Of a DNA stretch of 9,350 bases, positions 5,139 to 9,350 are shown in pieces. Source of the stretch: an uncultured Prevotella sp. (GTDB taxonomy: Bacteria; Bacteroidota; Bacteroidia; Bacteroidales; Bacteroidaceae); the NCBI GenBank assembly GCA_900769275.1, contig CAAGGA010000064.1, positions 1-9,350 on the forward strand. Direction: 5' to 3'. How positions within the stretch are numbered: the stretch's first letter is position 1; every line of letters starts with the position of its first letter. Both the position numbers and the translations under genes were made by a program. The notes beneath the pieces were generated by a model. The model had not been told where the DNA came from and did no database searches. It saw only the letters and a program-made list of their open reading frames with translations.

Positions 5139-8100
5139 GACGAAGAATCCTGTAGTGTATCAGGCAAGCAATATCACCGTGCCCCAATGTATCATCCCCA
5201 TAACCGTCATCAAGTCACAGTTCTACGTTGACCGCACCTACGCCGCACAGATCACCGCGGAGAGCGCGAGCAGCAACGTGCTCAACTATGTGATGATAGA
5301 GAATGAGGGCAAGTCCACATACCGCCTCTTCAAGCTGAGGACTTCCGACATGGAGGAGGAGACGGCGACCGGGGACAACGGCGAGGACAAGGCGGAAGAG
5401 GAGAAGAAAGAGGAGAAGAAAGAGGAGAAGAAAGAGGAGAAGAAAGAGGAGAAGAAAGAGGAGAAGAAAGAGGAGAAGGATGACGGTAAGAATCCTTTCG
5501 TCTGGATAAGCGACAGTCTGTCACAGGGCATCAACTACGACTCCCTCTACACCTTCTCGTATCCGAAGATAGAATCTCCGATATTCCCGGAGAACGGCGG
5601 CGCCCGCAAGATGTTCACGGGCAACGGCATAAAGGTGGAATGGATCTCATCTGCCCACATGGGCGGTGAAGGCAGTCATCCTGAGGAAATAGAGATAGGA
5701 TACGATGTGGAGCTGTTCGCCTCGGACACTTATGACTATGAGAAGGCACTCGCCTCAGACCCTGTATATCACAAGCGCACGTCAGAACTCGAGGACAGCA
5801 TTCCCTGGGTTGAGATACAGGATGCCGTGGAAAAGGGCAACTACATGGTGCTGCGCGTCAATCCCGTGGTCACCAAGGGAGAGTCCGTGGCATTCGGGGG
5901 CGAGAAGAAAAACATCAAGGACTTCGCGCTGGCAGAGCTTCTTTCAAAGAAATACTTCCAGTGCTCCAACATGATTGACAGCCTCAATACCGAACCTACC
6001 AAGAAGAAGGCAAAGGAATACGAGGGGAAAACCATCCCTATCGGGGAGTATCAGCTCACCATCGACGAGATAAAGGACGGCAGCAAGAAAGGCACTTTCG
6101 AAGGAAAGGGGCACGTCAAGTGGCAACCTTTCGGCTACGACATCGGGGTATGCGTCAAGTTTACCGACCTGCAGATAAATATAGAAGACAGGGTATTCGC
6201 TGGCACTGCCGTATCATACAGCGACGATACGGAGTCAAGCGACATTGACGTCGTGGAAAAACTCTTCTCCGACTGGGGCATCGACAACCTTATCAGCGAT
6301 ACCGGCATCCCGTACGCCAGCGAACTGTCAAGCGTGGCGAAGGGAAAGGTGAAGGACATAGCGAAGTCCATCGACCTCAGCAAGTACTACGGCTACGTGA
6401 AGAAAGGCTATGGCATCGTCAACAGCCTGAGGACGGGAAAGGTGGATGACCTGTATATGCCTCTCTCCATACCGAAGGAAATCAACAAGTCGCCCATAGA
6501 TATACAGATAGCAAGCATGAAGTTTGCCGCCACCCATGCCACCATGGACATCATCGCGGAGTTTACCTTGCCGAACACCAAATACACGAGCAACGACATC
6601 CTCGTATTCGGCGCTCCCCGCATCTGTATCTCGCCGGAACGCCTGCTGCCCGAGTCGGGAACGGTTGCCCTGCTCTCCGACTTTACCATCCTCGACCCGA
6701 AGTCCTCATACGAGATGACTTTCAAGGCTCCGAAGAATGTCATCGAGCCTGCCAACGGATGCTTCGTAAGCTGGCACGACGACGAGTTCGAGATGCTGGG
6801 ACTGGATATCGACATGAAGATACCAGGACTGGTAAAGGACAAGAACGGCGAGGCCACGGAGGATCAGCCCGTCTTCAACGCGCAGACCACGATAAGCGAC
6901 TGGGACGACTGGATGGCGGAGATTACCATCGACCCCTTCCAGGCCGAGGCCCTGCCCGGATGGACGTTCACGGCTTCCAACATCATATACGACCACTCCC
7001 TGTACCGCAACTCTTCCGACATGGGTAAATTTCCCGCCGGCTACGACAAGAAGATGGCGGGAATCACCAATATCGTGACCAACAGCGAGGGAGAGGCTTA
7101 TTCCGTCTCGGGCGACGTCTCATGGCAAGGACTGTATATCAAGGAAATAGGCATCAAGTTCCCGAAAGCCCTGGAGTTCGGCGATTCGGGCGACAAGCGT
7201 CTGAACATCTCGGGAAAGAACATGTTCTTCGACAAGTCGGGCGCGACGCTGGAGGTCACCACCGCCAACCTGCTGTCGGCAAAGACGGGCAAGGCCGGCG
7301 GATGGGCGTTCTCCCTCGACAAGGTCTATCTCTCGTTCATCCAGAGCAATTTCAGCAAGTGCGGCTTCTCGGGAAAGTTTGACGTCCCCCTGCTTGAAGG
7401 CGAGATAGGCTACGACTGCAGGATACAGAGGTTGTCTTCCGACCCCGACATCGAGGGACAGTATGGCTACATATTCAAGACCCAACAGCTGGACAGCCTC
7501 TCCCTCGACTTTATCCTCGCCAAAGCACAGTTCAAGAAAGAGCATACATACTTCATCCTGGAATCCATGCCTACGGCTTCGGGTAAGCAGGACGTCAGTT
7601 GCGAGCTGATGCTGGGAGGTGACGTCACCATCGGCGGAGCTGACTACATAAAGAAAAAGGTGAAGCAGAAGCTGAGCCTGAACATTGACATACCGGGGGT
7701 ACACTTCTGCGGAATGCGTATCTCCAACAAGGACACCACCTGGGTATCGCGTTTTGAGACCGAGATGCAGGGCAAGGCGAAAAACGCCTCGCTGGAAGGC
7801 AAGACGCTTTACAAGGGAAAGGAAATGAAGTGGGGCGAGAACTGCTACTTCAACCCCGGCAGGTGGTCCCTGGCATCCAACCAGAAGAAACTCGGGCCTT
7901 TCGAGCTCTCGCTGAGCAGCTGGGATTTCTCCAAGGAAGGCAACGACCCGAAGCTCTATCTCCAAGGTAAGGTAGGTCTCGTGTCGGGAATAAGTCTCAG
8001 CGCGGAATGCGGTGTGGAGATTTATGCCACGGCGACAATACCTACAGGTTTCAGTGACCTCAAGAACATCAGTCTCTCGTATAAGGAAACCAAGTTCAAG

Positions 8101-9350
8101 GACCTCACCGTTGACGCCTCGTTCGCGGAGATGACCCTGAAGGGAACATTGAAGGTTGCCGACAAGGACGACAAGGAGGGATATGAGGGCACATTGTCTT
8201 TCACCATGCCGGGTGACCTCTTCCAGGTGGACGCGAACGGCGGCTACTTCAAGGCAGGCAGCGGAGATTCCATGTATTCATACGGATGGTTTTTCATCAA
8301 GGCCGGCAGCAAGTCGGGCATCAATGCCCCGCCGATACAGATCAACAGCATCTCGGGCGGATTCTACTACAACTGCAAGAGGAACGGCGAGAGCGCCACT
8401 CCGCAGAAGGGACTCATCGGAGTCATCGCAGGCCTGAAGCTGTCAACGACGGCAGGTGAGGATGCCATCAACGCCGATATGGAGATGACGGTCGTATATG
8501 ACAGCAAGAACAACCGTCTCTCCACCTTCATCTTCACGGGCAAGGTGGAGGCTGTCAGCGGACTTGTATCTGCCGACGCGAACCTCGTCTATGAGAACAA
8601 CAGCACCTCGAGGTATCTGCAGCTGGACATCACCGTGGATGCCACAGCCGACACGAAGACTATTTCCGAAGGCCTGAACAACATGAACAAAAGTCTGGGA
8701 GACCTGAAAAAGGAGATCAACTTCTCTTACAAGGAAGTGCAGAAACTGGCTCCGAAGGGTGTCCTCAAGGACCTGAATGACGAGAGCGGCACTCCCGACG
8801 CTTCCAAGGGAGACAAGGAGGGAGAGGACCTCTGCGTGGAGGCCGGGACCTCCATCAATCTCCAGATGAAGATAACGTGGAAGGAGGACGGGACCAAGTA
8901 TGACAAACCGAAATGGCATCTGTATCTCGGAGAGCCTGAGCTGAGCAAGCGCTGCAAGTTCACGTATTTGAAATTCAAGTCGAAGATTGTCAGCGTGGAT
9001 ATCGGCGCCAATGGCTACATCTGTGTCGGCAATGAGTTGCCGAACAACGGCAAGCTGCCCGACATACCGGAAAAGGTGGCCCAGTTCCTCAACGGCTCAA
9101 GCGACGGCAAGGGTATAGAGAGCGCGTCGCTCTCGGAGGCGAACAAGGCGCGCGCCAGTTCGCTCAGCGAGTTTGAAAGCCAGATAACGAAGATTGGCGG
9201 CGGCGTGATGTTCGGAGCGCAGGTATATGGCTACCTCGACGTGGACCTCGGTCTCTTCTACCTGAACGCCGGGGCTACGGCAGGCTTTGACATCTCCATC
9301 ATCAAGTTGCCCAAGACGGCTTACTGCACCAACATAAGCGGCGACCCCGG
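5005..9350 (+). CDS. Giant uncharacterised β-rich, probably exported protein (both ends missing)
   Basis: One frame is open to the window end, giving at least 1,448 codons from ATG 5005; I do not recognise a named family. The first coherent part (about 5020-5310) resembles an Ig/fibronectin-III-like module of Bacteroidota surface proteins: PLFTWTPPV, QYRYSFKVVEVL, QSPTEAM, NPVVYQ, then DRTYAAQITAE. An acidic/Lys-rich linker with an EEKK repeat follows (5390-5480). The rest alternates short hydrophobic β-like strands with charged turns, rich in Gly, Ser, Asp and Lys, for example ISGGFYYN (near 8356) and the strand-like run near 9196-9310 (FGAQVYGYLDVDLGLFYL). No catalytic motif is visible. Homologues as I recall them have a signal peptide and a further N-terminal region before the Ig-like module; neither is present here. 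ATG 5005 is the first Met before the coherent part, and ATG 5137 is the alternative. The true 5' end was probably lost at the junction near 5000. Surface or periplasmic location is inference. Confidence 0.8.
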   Translation, partial: MVTRPRSPLFTWTPPVITCAGSANQYRYSFKVVEVLKNQSPTEAMTKNPVVYQASNITVPQCIIPITVIKSQFYVDRTYAAQITAESASSNVLNYVMIENEGKSTYRLFKLRTSDMEEETATGDNGEDKAEEEKKEEKKEEKKEEKKEEKKEEKKEEKDDGKNPFVWISDSLSQGINYDSLYTFSYPKIESPIFPENGGARKMFTGNGIKVEWISSAHMGGEGSHPEEIEIGYDVELFASDTYDYEKALASDPVYHKRTSELEDSIPWVEIQDAVEKGNYMVLRVNPVVTKGESVAFGGEKKNIKDFALAELLSKKYFQCSNMIDSLNTEPTKKKAKEYEGKTIPIGEYQLTIDEIKDGSKKGTFEGKGHVKWQPFGYDIGVCVKFTDLQINIEDRVFAGTAVSYSDDTESSDIDVVEKLFSDWGIDNLISDTGIPYASELSSVAKGKVKDIAKSIDLSKYYGYVKKGYGIVNSLRTGKVDDLYMPLSIPKEINKSPIDIQIASMKFAATHATMDIIAEFTLPNTKYTSNDILVFGAPRICISPERLLPESGTVALLSDFTILDPKSSYEMTFKAPKNVIEPANGCFVSWHDDEFEMLGLDIDMKIPGLVKDKNGEATEDQPVFNAQTTISDWDDWMAEITIDPFQAEALPGWTFTASNIIYDHSLYRNSSDMGKFPAGYDKKMAGITNIVTNSEGEAYSVSGDVSWQGLYIKEIGIKFPKALEFGDSGDKRLNISGKNMFFDKSGATLEVTTANLLSAKTGKAGGWAFSLDKVYLSFIQSNFSKCGFSGKFDVPLLEGEIGYDCRIQRLSSDPDIEGQYGYIFKTQQLDSLSLDFILAKAQFKKEHTYFILESMPTASGKQDVSCELMLGGDVTIGGADYIKKKVKQKLSLNIDIPGVHFCGMRISNKDTTWVSRFETEMQGKAKNASLEGKTLYKGKEMKWGENCYFNPGRWSLASNQKKLGPFELSLSSWDFSKEGNDPKLYLQGKVGLVSGISLSAECGVEIYATATIPTGFSDLKNISLSYKETKFKDLTVDASFAEMTLKGTLKVADKDDKEGYEGTLSFTMPGDLFQVDANGGYFKAGSGDSMYSYGWFFIKAGSKSGINAPPIQINSISGGFYYNCKRNGESATPQKGLIGVIAGLKLSTTAGEDAINADMEMTVVYDSKNNRLSTFIFTGKVEAVSGLVSADANLVYENNSTSRYLQLDITVDATADTKTISEGLNNMNKSLGDLKKEINFSYKEVQKLAPKGVLKDLNDESGTPDASKGDKEGEDLCVEAGTSINLQMKITWKEDGTKYDKPKWHLYLGEPELSKRCKFTYLKFKSKIVSVDIGANGYICVGNELPNNGKLPDIPEKVAQFLNGSSDGKGIESASLSEANKARASSLSEFESQITKIGGGVMFGAQVYGYLDVDLGLFYLNAGATAGFDISIIKLPKTAYCTNISGDP
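5398..5478 (+). repeat. 12-base in-frame minisatellite encoding EEKK
   Basis: GAGGAGAAGAAA occurs six times in perfect tandem (5398-5469), followed by a partial seventh copy of nine bases (5470-5478). The + strand is purine-only throughout. Each unit is four codons (Glu-Glu-Lys-Lys), so copy-number changes alter linker length without breaking the frame. The encoded stretch is likely a charged, possibly helical linker between the Ig-like module and the β-rich remainder. Perfect repetition suggests recent expansion by replication slippage. Short-read assembly may also have misjudged the copy number. Confidence 0.95.

Noticed and set aside
4665..5231. 188-codon + strand open frame opposite the AraC domain
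   Set aside because: It is antisense to a clear AraC domain and then out of frame with the giant protein. It is a by-product of G+C-rich DNA.
5286..5534. Minus-strand open frames with Ser/Phe or Pro/Leu/Ser runs
   Set aside because: These are simply the reverse strand of the EEKK minisatellite, producing low-complexity SSFFS-type and SPLS-type peptides.
7120..7965. 281-codon minus-strand open frame
   Set aside because: It is the longest shadow of the giant + strand gene. The + frame is continuous on both sides, and the minus translation has no recognisable domain.
5005..9350. A defence, toxin or secretion system built around the giant protein
   Set aside because: No enzymatic, immunity, translocation or partner gene is visible within the window, so a system-level claim would be invention.

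Overview
The window looks like Bacteroidota DNA, most likely from the Prevotella/Segatella/Bacteroides group. The evidence is a radC – DUF59 (SufT/PaaD-like) – lpxH gene order, a large secreted S9 peptidase, starts without Shine-Dalgarno sequences but with A/C-rich leaders, and a very large low-complexity/β-rich secretory-type protein. The species cannot be fixed from the sequence alone. The first 19 bases are the 3' end of the Illumina TruSeq adapter, so position 1 is an assembly end, and the window was probably assembled from short reads.

Left block (about 20-4026, + strand). The C-terminal part of RadC is followed by a 106-residue DUF59 iron-sulfur maturation-type protein, the lipid A enzyme LpxH, and an 828-residue exported prolyl-oligopeptidase/dipeptidyl-peptidase-like serine protease. 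The gaps are about 41-64 bases and hold no visible promoter, so the genes may be co-transcribed. They serve unrelated housekeeping roles: DNA repair-associated, Fe-S maturation, outer-membrane lipid A synthesis and peptide degradation.

Intergenic block (4027-4583). It holds no convincing gene. It contains a weak hairpin, a long 13-bp-stem hairpin (likely the end of the peptidase transcript), an array of five 22-base units arranged as two inverted plus three direct copies, a 15-base direct repeat with a 33-base period, and a hairpin placed to terminate the gene arriving from the right on the minus strand.

Right block (4584-9350). On the minus strand is the C-terminal part of an AraC-type DNA-binding protein, of the kind found at the end of hybrid two-component regulators. 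On the + strand is a giant uncharacterised protein, open for more than 1,400 codons and running off the window. Both appear to have lost their 5' ends at the same place (about 4985-5030), where the two coding stretches meet head to head. This is either a chimeric assembly join or a real rearrangement. It is the most important point to settle before reading biology into the right half. I see no CRISPR array, tRNA, rRNA, transposase or recognisable defence system.
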